Of a DNA stretch of 64,000 nucleotides, positions 12,590 to 24,114 are shown piece after piece (position 1 is the stretch's first letter; every line of letters starts with the position of its first letter). The stretch spans positions 150,277,793 to 150,341,792 of the forward strand of contig NC_135717.1 of the NCBI RefSeq assembly GCF_964656455.1. The letters run 5' to 3'. The notes beneath the pieces are model-generated. The model had not been told where the DNA came from and did not search any database. It saw nothing but the letters and a program-made list of their open reading frames with translations. Both the position numbers and the translations under genes were made by a program. Source of the DNA: Halichoerus grypus. Taxonomy: Eukaryota > Chordata > Mammalia > Carnivora > Phocidae.

Positions 12590-13295
12590 GAGAAATAACT
12601 GTAGCATGAAGCTTGAATTAATAGGAGCCAGGAAGAAAGTAAGCAAGGAGTTATAAGGTTATTGCAGAGTGATTGTAATGCAGCAGTGAGGGAAAGCATG
12701 AAAGGGAAGGAAACTTCTGAGTTGGACCACATAAGAGGAAGTGTTAAGGCTAGTAGAATTTTACATGTGTAGAAGCCAGGAATTGGAGAAATAGCTGAGC
12801 AAAAGCAAAGATGAGCAGTTAGCTGGACAGCTGGAGTCTTAAGTATCTGAAGAGTCAGGTGTGTGCAATTGTGTTGTAGGGCTAGAAAAGGTACCTGCAT
12901 CAGCCAGATTGCTCTTGGCTATGAGGAATGAAATCATGAATGAAATGATATCCTTAAGAACACTGGCATAAGCAGTTACACAATTACACACCCCTAGTAG
13001 GGCGGGATGGCTTCAATAGAGCTAAGTCAGCAGTTCACTGAGATCACTAAGGACCCAAGTTCTTTTTACTTTTTCACATCCTTCAGTCTTTGCATAGGTT
13101 TCTTCCTCGGGCTGATTCAAAGGTAGCTGAGGCAAGCCTAAGCCTCACGTTTTCAGTCGCATCCAGAGGAAGAAGAGAGAATCTTGTCTCTTCCTATGGG
13201 TCCATCTTAGGAATGATGAACCCTCCTCAGAAGACACGTAATATATTTCCCCTCACATGTCATTGACCAATTTGGGCCACTTGCTGAATAGCTTA
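12590..13295. other. Intergenic with unresolved old repeat
   Basis: The part at 12905-13265 ('gctcttggctatgaggaatg', 'cactaaggacccaagttc', 'ctcacatgtcattgaccaat') looks like the same unresolved dispersed repeat type as 9640-9920. No gene. Confidence 0.35.
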
Positions 13296-13299
13296 TTTC

Positions 13300-13351
13300 C
13301 TTAACAAATACTTAGGGAGCCCATCTAATGTTGCCAAGCACTGTTCTAGGT
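13300..13351 (-). mobile_element. L2 fragment, left part of split element
   Basis: Antisense L2 3' end ('cagcactgttctaggt'-like), cut at 13351 by the LTR insertion and continuing at about 14059. The words 'tgttctaggt' at 13342-13351 recur at 14058-14067 and probably mark the insertion duplication or breakpoint. Confidence 0.55.
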
Positions 13352-14057
13352 GGGTTTTTTTTGTTTTTTTGTTGTTGTTGTTGTTGCTGCAAAATGGTGA
13401 TTTTATTAAAGCACAGGGACAGGACCTGTGGGCAGAAAGAGCTGCTGCCCTGGGGTTGTGAGGGGTGGGTGATTATATACTATGCGGTTGGGGGAGGTAA
13501 GGAAAAAGGGAGGTTTCAAAAGAACTTTCATATGCTAAAGAGGACCTACAAGATACCATAGGCCTTGTCATTATCAAGTTAAGGTTGTTTTCCCCTCTAG
13601 CAAGGTATTAACATTAAGATAGCTGGGAGATCCCTGGAAGAATGTCACACCTGTCCCACCCAGGAGTGGGGGGTTGGGGGAAGTTGCAGGGTGTCAGCTT
13701 ATGCTTGGTCTTCAGCTTGCTTTCTGCTCCCTCATCAGGTTGATCAGAAGCACAGGTACCAGCAGGGGGGTGGTGGTGGTGGTGGTGGTGGTGGTGCTTG
13801 CGACTGGCCTCTGAAAGGGGGGGGTGGGCCCTCATCCTGTGGGATTTGCTACTATCTCTGGGTAGACAGTGTCAGAATTGAGTTGAAATCTTTTAACACC
13901 CTGCTGGGTCAGAGAATTGCTGGGTGTTGTGTGGGGGGAAGCTCCCCGACATTGAAATTGGGTTTGGGAACCCTAAAAGAGGTTGGATTGTTATTCTTCT
14001 TGTTATTTATTATAAAAGAAGCAAAATAATTTTGCTCCCTATTCCCATAAACAGGAA
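13352..14057 (-). mobile_element. Solo LTR, probably ERVL-type
   Basis: About 700 bp in antisense. Reading the minus strand, it contains 'gacactgtctacccagagat' and 'agtagcaaatcccacagg' (ERVL-type LTR words) and ends with a poly-A signal (aataaa, near 13403-13408) before a CAA-rich tail. It interrupts an L2 element whose halves lie on either side. A (GGT)9 tract sits inside. No internal retroviral genes accompany it. The family name is uncertain. Confidence 0.6.
13769..13795 (+). repeat. (GGT)9 trinucleotide repeat
   Basis: Nine uninterrupted GGT units within the solo LTR. On the minus strand it gives an artificial poly-His open frame at 13614-13835 that is not a gene. Confidence 0.9.
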
Positions 14058-14058
14058 T

Positions 14059-14745
14059 GTTCTAGGTATTTTTAAATACTACAGCATTAAACTAAATGAA
14101 GCCCTTCTTTTCGCAGGGTTTATATTCCAGTTGGGGAAACCAAAAGTACACAAATTATCAAAACATATAATGTCGGATTATGACAACTTCTATGAACAAA
14201 AATACAGTAGAGTCAGAGAGAAGGAAGAATAGGTATATTTTAAAGGAGGAATTTTGGGTTGGGTGGGGAAAGAAGGAATCTCTGAGGACGTGACTTTTAG
14301 GCAGACACCTGAGTGAACTGAAGGAGGGAACCATGTGAATATCTGAGGAAATCTGTTTCTATACAGAGAAAGAACAAATCCAAAGCTCTGAGCCAGGAAT
14401 GAGCTTGGCATGTTCAAGAAACTCTGTGGAAGGCAAAGTGGCTAGAACAGAATAAGAAAAATAGAGTATGTAAGGAACTGAATTAGAAAGTTAACAAGTA
14501 AGACAGATCATGAAGTGTCTTATATAGGCTTTGGTAAGGATGCTGGATTTTGTTCTAAGGGAGGCATTGAATGGTTTTGAAGAGAAGAGTGGTGTGATCT
14601 GATTTACATTTTGAAAAAAGATCACTCTTTTTGCAGAGAATCAATTACAGAGGCAAATGCAGAAATAGAGATAAGAGTCTAAGGCAGAAGTACAGATAAA
14701 AGAACTGTGGCAATAGTGGTGAAGATCAGAAGTTACTGGATTCAG
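14059..14745 (-). mobile_element. L2 LINE 3' region, right part of split element
   Basis: Antisense L2 in order: 'gggtttatattccagttggg', 'gcagacacctgagtgaactgaagg', 'tgtctttatataggctttgg'-like words, 'tggttttgaagagaagagtgg', 'gtgatctgatttacatttt'. The 102- and 75-codon frames here are shadows of this fossil. Confidence 0.75.
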
Positions 14746-14929
14746 AATACCTTGTGAAGGTAGTGAAAGGGCTGGCCCCTAGTCAGTCCAGGGGACTAGC
14801 CCTGATTGCTTAAACTGACCTGGGAGGAATGCATATTGAGGAATAGAGCATACTAGCATCACATTACAAAGGAACTTTAGTTATGTGCATGTCAACAATG
14901 TTGGTTGAGTAGATAGAATATATGTAGCA

Positions 14930-15690
14930 GGTTGGTTTGTCTGGGAGGTAGACACTGAGAGTTTGGGTGCAGGCTGATTATTAGGGCATCCCATGGGCTC
15001 TATACACAAGGAAGCTGGAGCTTTAGCAGTGCCTTCCACGGGATTTTCCAGTGCTCTAAGAGGCCCACTCCTACTTTTTTAACCTAAAGTACATCATCCT
15101 GTTCTGATTTAATGATATGTGGAAACTTGTGCTAGTTACTTACCAAACAATTTATGAGCTTTAGGCGGAGGCTCTGTAGCCACCATTTGCCCAGAGATAA
15201 TTATTTTTTATGTACAGTCTTGGAGAGGGGAAATTTCAGAGGGTTCTCATTGTCCTTTCCCGCTATGATAGCTCCTACCCCACAGGACCAGGACTTGATG
15301 TGAGAGTCATCCCAATTACCAAGTACATCTATCCCAATTATAGATTCAGAGAGTGAGAAAATAACCACCTATGTGTCTATGGACTCAGTGGACCCACTGT
15401 GGGCTGGATCTTGGCCAGAACTCCATTTATGTCCTGGCCCCATATGCCCACACTCAACTAGGACCATGATTGGTATGTTCAATAGTCCTCCAAGTGTATG
15501 AGCATTGCCCTTTGCCCATTGCACAGTCACTGGAGTAAATAGCCATAGTTACCTTTGGGAACAGATGGGAAAATCTTTACTGTGTTCATTTGCCAAGGTA
15601 CTGCAAGATGTTTCCTCCTGGGAATCACCTCTTCTTCAGTCAATAGGATTGGGTCTGAAAATTGGTTTGGATACAAAAATTGGGCAAGTG
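14930..15690. mobile_element. Possible ERV-derived internal remnant
   Basis: Higher-GC, non-simple sequence with words that read like endogenous retroviral internal sequence ('ggactcagtggacccactgtggg', 'cggactgacttg'-type phrases), adjoining an MLT1-like LTR. No intact frame. The assignment rests on style and neighbourhood only. Confidence 0.3.
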
Positions 15691-15694
15691 TGAA

Positions 15695-16325
15695 AAATAG
15701 CATGAACCCACCAGGTTCCACACCCTAACTCCTGGAACTTGTGAATATGTTATGTTCGATGGCAAAAGGGACATTACCAATGTAAATAAGTTATGGAGCT
15801 GGACTTTATAATCAGGAGGTTATCTTGGATTATCTGGGCTTGTAATCACACAAGCCCTTTCAAGCAGAGAACATTCTCAGACAGAGTCACAGAGATGTGC
15901 ATGAAGAAGGAAAGAAAGATGCAGAAAAAGGGGAGTATAAGACATTCCAAATGGAATAAGGATTCAGTGAACTGCTGCTATCTCTGAGGTGTAGGATCCC
16001 ACGTGAAGGAACAAGAGAGTGGCCTTTAGGAGCTAAGAGTGACCCCCAGCTGACAGCGAGCAAACAAATGACAACCTCAGTCCCATAACCATGAAGGACT
16101 GGATTTGGCCAACAATCTGAATGAGGTTGGAAACAGATTCATCCCTGGAGCCTCTAGAAAGAAATGCAGCCCTCTCAACCTCTTGATTTGGGTCTTGTGA
16201 GACTCTAGCTGAGCCTCGCTGTACCCAGAATTCAGACCTACAGAACTGTGAAATAATGAATTTGTGCTGTTTTAAACTCTTAAATTTGTGTTAATTCTTT
16301 ACATCAGCAATAGAAATGTATACAG
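15695..16325 (+). mobile_element. MLT1-like LTR (ERVL-MaLR)
   Basis: Reads 'cctaactcctggaacttgtg', 'atggcaaaagggacattacc', 'cctcagtcccataaccatgaagg', 'cttgatttgggtcttgtgagac', 'agaactgtgaaataatgaat', ending 'cagcaatagaaatgtatac'. It is the same LTR subtype, opposite orientation, as the copy at 57616-58262. Confidence 0.7.
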
Positions 16326-16329
16326 CAAG

Positions 16330-18250
16330 GGGTCATTACTTTTACTGGGACAACAACCCTTCATCTCCTGATTATGCATAAATTGAGTAGTACTATCATC
16401 TGTTTCTCCCTTTAGGACTCCATATTCTATTGACCATTTCCACAATTCTCTGTGGGTCAGGCCCTATGTCTGACCCTCTGATCTTGTCACTCATTATAAT
16501 AATTGCATCTCCAGTGGCTTCTGGTGCCACTAGAAGCCCTACGACCTGGTTTCTATGTTTGGGGTTTTTTATCATTCCCATTTCTGAAAGTGAGCCTGGC
16601 TGTGTATCAGGTTTTCCTATAGTCATGACAGAACTGCCACTAAACTTCTGTGTCATTCTGGTTCCTTCCTTACTAGATTACTCTGTCTGATCATGGTAAA
16701 ATGTCTATCCTCTGGGCATGGTAATCATCTGTAGGGTCTTGAAGCTGTGCATAGTATTTCCATTCTTCCATACCCACTTCCCTGAACATTTTAAACCCTT
16801 TTTATACCATCTGCTATGGCAATTCTAGCACTCAACTTCACTCAGTATAGCACTTTTGTCATGTGTCCAGGAGCCATCTCAATAGGGAGTTTGCACCATC
16901 TCTCTGGGGTTTTCTTCATAGTGTCAAATCCAATATCTTGTGCAAATGTTCCGAAATCATAAACTCTCTCTTATCAGTCTTCATCTTCTAGCTCCAGTGA
17001 TCAAACACCCCAAAAACCCACTTCCCATGCGTACTCTCTAGCTTCTAGGTCTTGAAGCTTCTTTAGGATATACTCTCCTCTTTTCTCGGGCTCAAAAGTT
17101 TCCTTTCTGGGCTATTCTGTTACTTAACACTAGTAACAGACTTAGGGGCAAAAGGGAAGGTGCAGGAACAGCTAGAAGAAGGGGCAAAGGTCTGTTGTAG
17201 AAGAGACTGCATTGTCTTCAAGAAAGTGGGGAGATCTAGCTTTTGATAGGGAGTGGTGGATCATTTATATTGGCTCCAAGATACTAGATGAATGTAGGGA
17301 TTCAGTATTTCGTCAGAGCATCAATGCAGATGTCCTTATCCCAATGTTATGATACCATTATTTCCCAATAAGGGCCCTGAACTTCATAGCAGACCTGCCC
17401 TGTTTGAGAGTTGAAACTTTCTTTTAGCTCAGTTATTCTAATGATTAAGTCTCTAGTCTGGCTTTCAGTATTCTCTGCATTCCTTCTATAGGAAATGAGA
17501 GCTTTTATGCATGCTACCAAAATGGCCCTCTGACTTTCATATTAGCTTTCAATTGGTGATTAATCACTCTCAGCTTGTTATCATTTTCTAGAGAGTCAAT
17601 TAAACTTAGAAAGAGCCACTCAGTTTCACTGACCTTGTAATTAACTGTTTTCTCCATATTTCTCAAACTATTGACAAAATGCACCAGCTAATGCATTTAT
17701 TTCCTTCTACTACTGTACTAGTATACCGTTCCAATTCACACTGGTGGAAGCTTTAAAAGATGTTAGACTATCACTTTGTGCCAGAAGCTATCTGTGCCCA
17801 ACAAATACCAGAGTTGGGGTTCTATTACTAGCCGGAAGGCAAATGATCCAGTTGTGAAACTCTTAGGTATCTCCTGCTTCCTTGGATCACTCCTGATACC
17901 AGTTACAGGTTGAGTTCCTCAGTAAGTAGAGTCTGAGATGAAATGTTTCGTGCAGATCATGAGGCAGTGCCTTGATATCAACACCTGGGAAAGGGAGGGC
18001 TAGGAAGAGGGATAAGGTTGAGAGAAAAGTCAAGGAGCATTGCATGTCCAACAACAAGATTGGGCGATTCTACAGGGAGCTCTAAAGCTAGACTGGCCTT
18101 TAGAGTTGTCCCAAATTGAAGCAAATAGCCAGACCTCTATGCCCTTTATTAAATATTCATTGAATGAGGAACCCTGAAAGGGGCATGACTTTGGCCAAGG
18201 TGGCTTTCTGCAGCTGAGTTAATCCCTGAAAGGGCTGACAGCTAAACACT
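16330..18250. other. Probable ERV internal remnant or unassigned
   Basis: Two mutually antisense 86-codon frames (16396-16656 minus, 16430-16690 plus) lie beside the MaLR LTR. Neither shows a named domain. Stretches at 17900-18180 ('gagttcctcagtaagtagag', 'gtctgagatgaaatg') resemble an old mammalian LTR. Treated as decayed retroelement sequence at low confidence. Confidence 0.3.
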
Positions 18251-19690
18251 CTCTTTTCTCTCTGTCTCCAGCACAAGTCCTTCAGTGAAGCATATAATAC
18301 GCTGGACACAAAGCTCTGCTGGGGACACAAAGATAAGAAATTTCAAAATTTCAATTTTGGGGAGGAAGATACACATAGTTTTGCCACATCAAAGTAATAA
18401 AACATAGCGTGGAGTCATCCTCCGCTAGGTATTGAGGAATGAAAAGAAATTATCCGAAGAGAAAAGGAAGACTATTCCGGACAAAGGATCATCATGAAAA
18501 ACAGAGACATGGCCAAACTTCTTTGTTAAGGGACCCTCAGGCAGTTTAGATTGTGAACAGTTATGCATATTGGCCTCAGCTTCACTACTCAGTAGGGTGC
18601 TGGCAGTCACTAAAGGGCTAACTTAGGGTGAGGTTTGCAATTTAAAAAGAACTAGTGGACACACTCTAGAGCATGGATCAATCTAGATGCTTAAAATGAC
18701 CTTGGATGTGTGTGATGGTCTTGCTTAACGATGGAAAACCCCTGCAAGTTTCTGAAAACGGAACTGACTTGATTGCCTCTGTATTTTGGTAAAAAACAAC
18801 ACATCATGGTATTAAGTGGACCATGGGACAAGAAAGTGAATGAGAGAAATCAATTAAAGGGCTATTAAAAGAGTACAGGTGGCATTCTTATAAAATAATC
18901 TGTTACTAAAAAGGAAATCCCATATAGCAAATTTGCAGATGGTCTAAAGATCATTTGCTTCTCTAAATTGAAATTAATTTATTTCAAATTACTGGCCCCT
19001 TCTCAATTGACCCCTGATTTGAAGCTTTGCTTATCATGTAAACTATTCTGTATCTCAATACGAGCTTCCTCATATTTTTACCATGGCACACTCTAGCAGT
19101 TAGAGCCCTATTTTTTATCTCATACCACTGATACTATAGGGTATCAAAATAAAAGGGGCCAAATACACAACATATGGCTCTATCCCAGTGTTCAATGAAA
19201 GGAATCTTAAAAGGCAGATATGATAGATACAATATAATCAGGGTCAAGAAGAATATAATTGTGTGGTGAATTGCAATGGTATTTTACTTTAAGATCTCTA
19301 TTAAGATGTCTATTCATTGAGGAAGATTGACTCTTGTGGGCCAAGCTCCTAGGATAAAGGATATGGAGAAGTTATGACATACATCTAGGTACAGACTGTC
19401 TATGATTTCTCCTTACTGGAGGTCAAAGTAGTTTGAAGGGCACAAGTGACAAATAAAAAGAATGTCTAGGGGACGATTCCATCCTGAGCTTTGCTAGTAT
19501 ATTCAAAGTTAAGGAAGTAGGTCTATAGCGTTAATCTTGAACCTGCAGGAACAAGTAAGTTAATCTCTCTTCCTCTGGAAATAAGTGGGGTGAAACAAGA
19601 GCCTATAATGCTTGGCCAGTTCAGGGAAGACCTGAGAAGACAGATAGCTGATGGACTTCTCAGAGAAAGCCAGCCTTAAAGAGAAGACCC
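18250..19690. other. Intergenic, no gene seen
   Basis: No recognised repeat or gene. The 61-codon minus frame at 18425-18610 has no domain. Confidence 0.5.
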
Positions 19691-19699
19691 CTACACTGC

Positions 19700-19815
19700 C
19701 ACTACGATGGCAGACATTATAATATATAAATGCATCAAATCAACATGTTGTAAACCTTACATTTACACAATGTTATATGTCAAATATATTTCAATTAAAA
19801 CAATTTCAAAAAAAG
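19700..19815 (+). mobile_element. L1 3' end fragment
   Basis: 'caacatgttgtaaaccttac', 'atttacacaatgttatatg' and 'tcaaatatatttcaattaaa' before an A-rich end match the terminal part of an older L1 3' UTR. Confidence 0.6.
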
Positions 19816-19819
19816 AAAA

Positions 19820-22070
19820 AAAGTTGAAGGCCATTCCAGGAGTCAGAAGCAAAGAGGAAAAGGAACTAAGAGATTACCAGTAGGGGAATCACCAGTTAAG
19901 GGGATCATCTTTGGATAAATCAACCAAATTCTCTACCTCCCTGGTAAAAAGAGTCTTTCAGACTTCTACAGAAAGACCATTTGGCAATGGCCATCCATCA
20001 TCAGAGTGCTGGGAAAGTGGTACTGTTGGCAGCAGTAAGAAAGGATACTGCAAAAAGTTTTAGCTCTAATTATTGAGCGAAGGGCTTTGGAAGGATAAGG
20101 TTGTGAATACTATGAGGAACAAGAGGAACCTGGTATAGAATGACCCAAAAAAGGCTCAAGTGACTATTTAAAATATATCAAAAAAGAAGCTGAGTTCTTA
20201 AAATCAAAACTGGTTGAGAGTACATGTCTTGTTATGTAAAGATACACATATATGGTAAGTGGAAACCTATGGGAAGCTCCAATCACCTATTTCTCCTGTT
20301 TTCTCCTCCTTCCCAGGCTGCACCTGCTTCTGGACACCGCATCAGCTGCCCCGCCATCTTCCGCTTCCATGGAACTTCAGTTTGCCCCTCATAGCTTCCC
20401 TGGGCCTTTTCTCTGTATCATAACTTTCACCTTAAACTCTGACGAGTAACTGGAAAACATTTCACGTGTTTCTTATTCCAAATTTAAGTTTACAGAAGCA
20501 GGAATAGGACAGGCCTGAATAATCTTTTCAAGTCAGACCATAGAGGTCACTGTTGCCTGGTCAGCCTGGAGTCAAGGGACCGTTTGTTATATCCGTGACA
20601 GTTCAGCTGAAGTTTTCATACAGTGCACTCAGAATCCTTTGATAGCACACTCAGGCCATCCATAGCTTCCTTTGTTCATACACTGGTTGCAGGTAGAAAA
20701 GCCCATTGGCTAGATTTCAGGAATAAAATATTTCTCCAAATGAAATGGAAGTTTATATTGCTTCTGATTCCTACTCCTGAACACCCTCTTCCTCACCCAT
20801 TTTAAAACCCAAGACATCTGATTAAAGTCACCTGAGAGCCCCAGGACTATCCACAGGATACCAAACAATGGTCTTTAGGAAGCTTGAGCTTTCACTGCCC
20901 TCTAGTGGAGAGGAGGAAGCAGTTTTGTTGTTACTAATAATGGGGGTTCACGTTTGAACAGATAAACAGGATCCACCTTATTGTCCAAAAAGAGACATAA
21001 GGAGAGAAGAGAGTTTTTGTATAAAGGGGTAAATAAGGAGTTTGTATAGGATGCCAAAACAGTCTGGGAAGAAAGGAAGAACATGGAGGAAAGCCTGAAT
21101 GCTGGGAGCCCTAAGCTCAGAGAAAACACATGAGTAAAGCTGAGGCCCAGAAGTTTCCAAGGAATGAAGCATTGTCTGAATGACAGGAGCTGTGTGGGAG
21201 CTAAGTCCTCATGAGAAGACTGCCTACATGGTGCTCACCTGATAGGAGCACCATCCACAGCACTCACCCACTGTCAGCACTGTCAGACTTCCAAGCACTT
21301 GCACCCAAGTGTGTGTGTGGTATACTGCCAAGCCCATCCCAACTCTAAGTTTTCCCATGGGATGCTTCCTCAGAGCATCTCTTCAGCTCCACAGTCAATG
21401 CCTGTAACATAATTCAGTGCTCAAAAGCTGGTTTCATGAACTGTATATCAACAGGGACTTCTATACCCCAAGTTCCCAGTTGAAAGGAACTCTTGCACAA
21501 GTTTTTGAATGATGCAATAAAAACACTGTGACATCCTAGCTAAGACATTGGAAAATGGATTCCTATGTTCTACTTCAATGTTTTTTTCTTGGAGAGACTC
21601 AACTGAGTATTATTTGTAGCCAAAATAAATGGATATAGATAGACCCTGTCATATAGACCTAATGTAAATATGCGGCTAATGCTTGTCTTTTACAGCAGAA
21701 AAGTATACATTGTTGAACTACTTATCTGCATTGTCAGGCTATTAAGCTACTTAGGTGAGTAAGTATGGACTCACTCTTAAAACTAGGGAGTAAATGCATA
21801 ATGATGCATAACTTCAACTGTTATAACAAAACTAACCCTACCTGAATCAACAAGACTTGCCTGTCTACCACGGGGCTTTGTGGTATATTGAGTCTAAGCT
21901 GAGTATACTGTATCAATGGACTGGTGTACACTGGTTTTTATGCGCGATGATCCAACTGGTTGGTACAAAAACATGGCATCTTACATCATCTACTAGGAGA
22001 TTCTAGCCTGCAAGTCAATCAAATATTTATGAATAATAAACTAGAGACATATTGTCAGAAAAAAATGATG
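19820..22070. other. Intergenic, no gene seen
   Basis: No recognised gene. Contains one strong CTCF-like motif (20893-20908, listed separately). The small frames at 20252, 20623 and 20902-21172 have no domain. Confidence 0.5.
20893..20908 (-). promoter_or_regulatory. CTCF-like motif
   Basis: On the minus strand 'ccactagagggcag' fits the CTCF core CCASYAGRKGGCRS at every position. Motif match only; occupancy is unknown. Confidence 0.5.
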
Positions 22071-22074
22071 AATA

Positions 22075-22410
22075 GTGCCTTCACAAGGCATTCCTGAAAA
22101 TTGCCCAGAGGAGTCACCAAAAATGGCCCTTAATAATTTATTTCACTGTTTTCATGTTTATATTTTACATGGGCAGTGCAAGGACAAACTGAGATCTCCA
22201 CCCAATAAGAAATCAAACTGTGAAAAGAATCCCATTGAATTTATGGATCAGCCACTGAAGCAGACCATAGCAGTCCCCAAAGGGATAAACACCTTATACC
22301 ACAAGCAAGATGCAGGGAAGAACATAATATTGATGTCAAATCAGAGTGTCGTTGGCAAGCACAAAATATCTAAGCCAAGAAATATTTCCCCAATTCTGTT
22401 CAAGAGCTGA
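22075..22410 (+). other. Unrecognised 111-codon open frame
   Basis: This uninterrupted ATG frame is in an AT-rich region. The predicted protein is basic and Asn/Lys-rich, with no signal peptide, membrane segment or motif I recognise. There is no promoter, CpG enrichment, splice-site framing or poly-A context that singles it out. It may be chance or part of an unrecognised old element; it is recorded only because its length stands out in this desert. Confidence 0.15.
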
Positions 22411-22520
22411 TGATACATTCTGTGTTTGAGAAGAGAATCATATGGAATCGATTGTTAACTCTCTGGTATAAATTTCTGTTTGGATACTAATTAGTAAAGA
22501 ATGCAGTCCATTATCACTGA

Positions 22521-22579
22521 GAGGTAAGGAGGCCCTGCAAAAGGGTAAGGTAAGGAGGTAAGGAGGCCCTGCAAAAGGG
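22521..22579. repeat. 25-bp tandem duplication, period 34
   Basis: The 25-bp segment at 22521-22545 is repeated exactly at 22555-22579, with a 9-bp GTAAGG-rich spacer. It lies immediately left of a MER5A copy. A small local duplication. Confidence 0.9.
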
Positions 22580-22599
22580 AGAGACAAAGTCCCTCTGAC

Positions 22600-22795
22600 A
22601 GTGGTTTTTAGGTCAGTATATATGGGCATCACCTGGAGGGCTTGTTAAAACATTGCTGGGGCCCCACCTACCCAGAGTTTCTGATTCAGTTAGTTGGTCT
22701 GGGGATCAGGCCCCAGAATTTGCAATTCTAAGTGCCCAGGTAAGGGTGATGATGCTAGTCTGGGAAACCATATTTTGTAAACCATTGACCTTGGC
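22600..22795 (-). mobile_element. MER5A-like hAT DNA transposon
   Basis: 'atcacctggagggcttgtta', 'ctggggccccacc', 'agagtttctgattcagt' and the closing 'gggaaaccat' block reproduce the MER5A order. Non-autonomous hAT-Charlie fossil, no transposase. Confidence 0.85.
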
Positions 22796-22799
22796 ATCA

Positions 22800-23890
22800 T
22801 GTTGGACTCCCTGTTTTTAAAAACATTGGGAACAAGTATGTGGAAGTGACATACATCAGATTAGACTTAGGAAAGGAATGCTGATGACTGATCCTTTTTC
22901 TACCCATTTCTAATCTTACATGAAGGAAAAAGACCTATAGTGATGTTTTTCTTATGCTCTAGGTTCTTTACATAATTATTTCATAAGCACAGCATTCTTG
23001 AGCAAACAGAATTTGGTAAACTGTATAATACATAAATAATAAAATGTGTAAAGCCCAAGCATCCTGTGATAAAAATCTGTCTTTTTTATCATTTTCCACT
23101 CAAGGAAACATCAGTCTGATGTCTAAGGAAATTGGGGAAAAAATACAACTCTTCACTAAGTTTTTACTTTGAAAATATCAGAAGGTGAGAAACACTCATA
23201 AGGCATACCAAAACTCTTTCCTTCCCCCCTCTCTCTCAATGTATTTAGAGGCATGTACACTATACTAAGCTTATTCTTTGAGGCCATGAAAGATTTGGGG
23301 CCACAAGAACTCCTGGGGCCAGATGAAAAGAGCTGTGTCAGCTCAATTAACTGAGAACTCAAGGAACCTGGTTGAGATTCTCTTTGGCTCTCAAAATTTG
23401 GGTTTGAATGACACTCCCCAGAAACAAACAAACAAAACAAAATAAAAATAGAGAACGGGGTAAGTTGACTTCTCACAGTTTTCAATTCTCATTTAGCCCA
23501 CTCTAAAATCCACTTCAAAGATTGTTATTTTTAAAATTAATACCTATCTTGAAGTGGTGTTAGTGGGATGGATCACTGCCCGGTAAAGGCTTGTCAAGTG
23601 ACTGAAACCTAGCCAATCACAGCACCACATTTTCTTGGCCACAGAGATCAGGCTAGCCTGACTACTTTCCCTCCTGGAACTTTTCACCTGGAAATAAGGG
23701 AAAGTTTGTATCTTCCCGTCAGGATCATAGGTGGCCATCTTGCTGAAATGACAGAGCCATCAAGTTCATCAAGCAAAGAGACAAGCAAAGCTGGGAGATG
23801 GACAGAAAAGAGGATCCTGACATGAGACAGAAGAAAGCACCCTTAGAAGAAAAACGTGGTCCACACTGCCTGTATTTGAATTCCAAATTT
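22800..23890. other. Intergenic, no gene seen
   Basis: No recognised gene. The 109-codon minus frame at 23156-23485 has a hydrophobic start but no upstream context or domain, and is treated as chance. Confidence 0.5.
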
Positions 23891-23894
23891 TCCA

Positions 23895-24110
23895 CATACC
23901 TCGGCAAGGTACTTGACTTCTTTGAACCTCTGGTTGTTCATCTTTAAAATAGGTATCTCCCAGGGTTGTTGTGAAGACTGAATAAGTTGATATATAAAAT
24001 ATATATATATATACACGCATACATATACATATATATATATATATTCACTTATTTATAAATAAGACACTATCTGAACATGTAGTAAGTGCTGTGTACATGT
24101 TGGATATTTT
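23895..24110 (-). mobile_element. MIR SINE split by AT microsatellite
   Basis: Antisense MIR words 'ggtacttgacttctttgaac', 'taaaataggtatctcccagg', 'gttgttgtgaagactgaat', then 'gtagtaagtgctgtgtacat'. A (TA)n-rich run at about 23993-24045 interrupts it. Confidence 0.75.
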
Positions 24111-24114
24111 TGAC

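Noticed and set aside
12493..12900. 135-codon minus-strand frame
   Set aside because: Hydrophobic, low-information peptide overlapping an L2 fossil; no promoter or splice context.
13614..13835. Poly-histidine open frame
   Set aside because: Produced by the (GGT)9 microsatellite inside a solo LTR.
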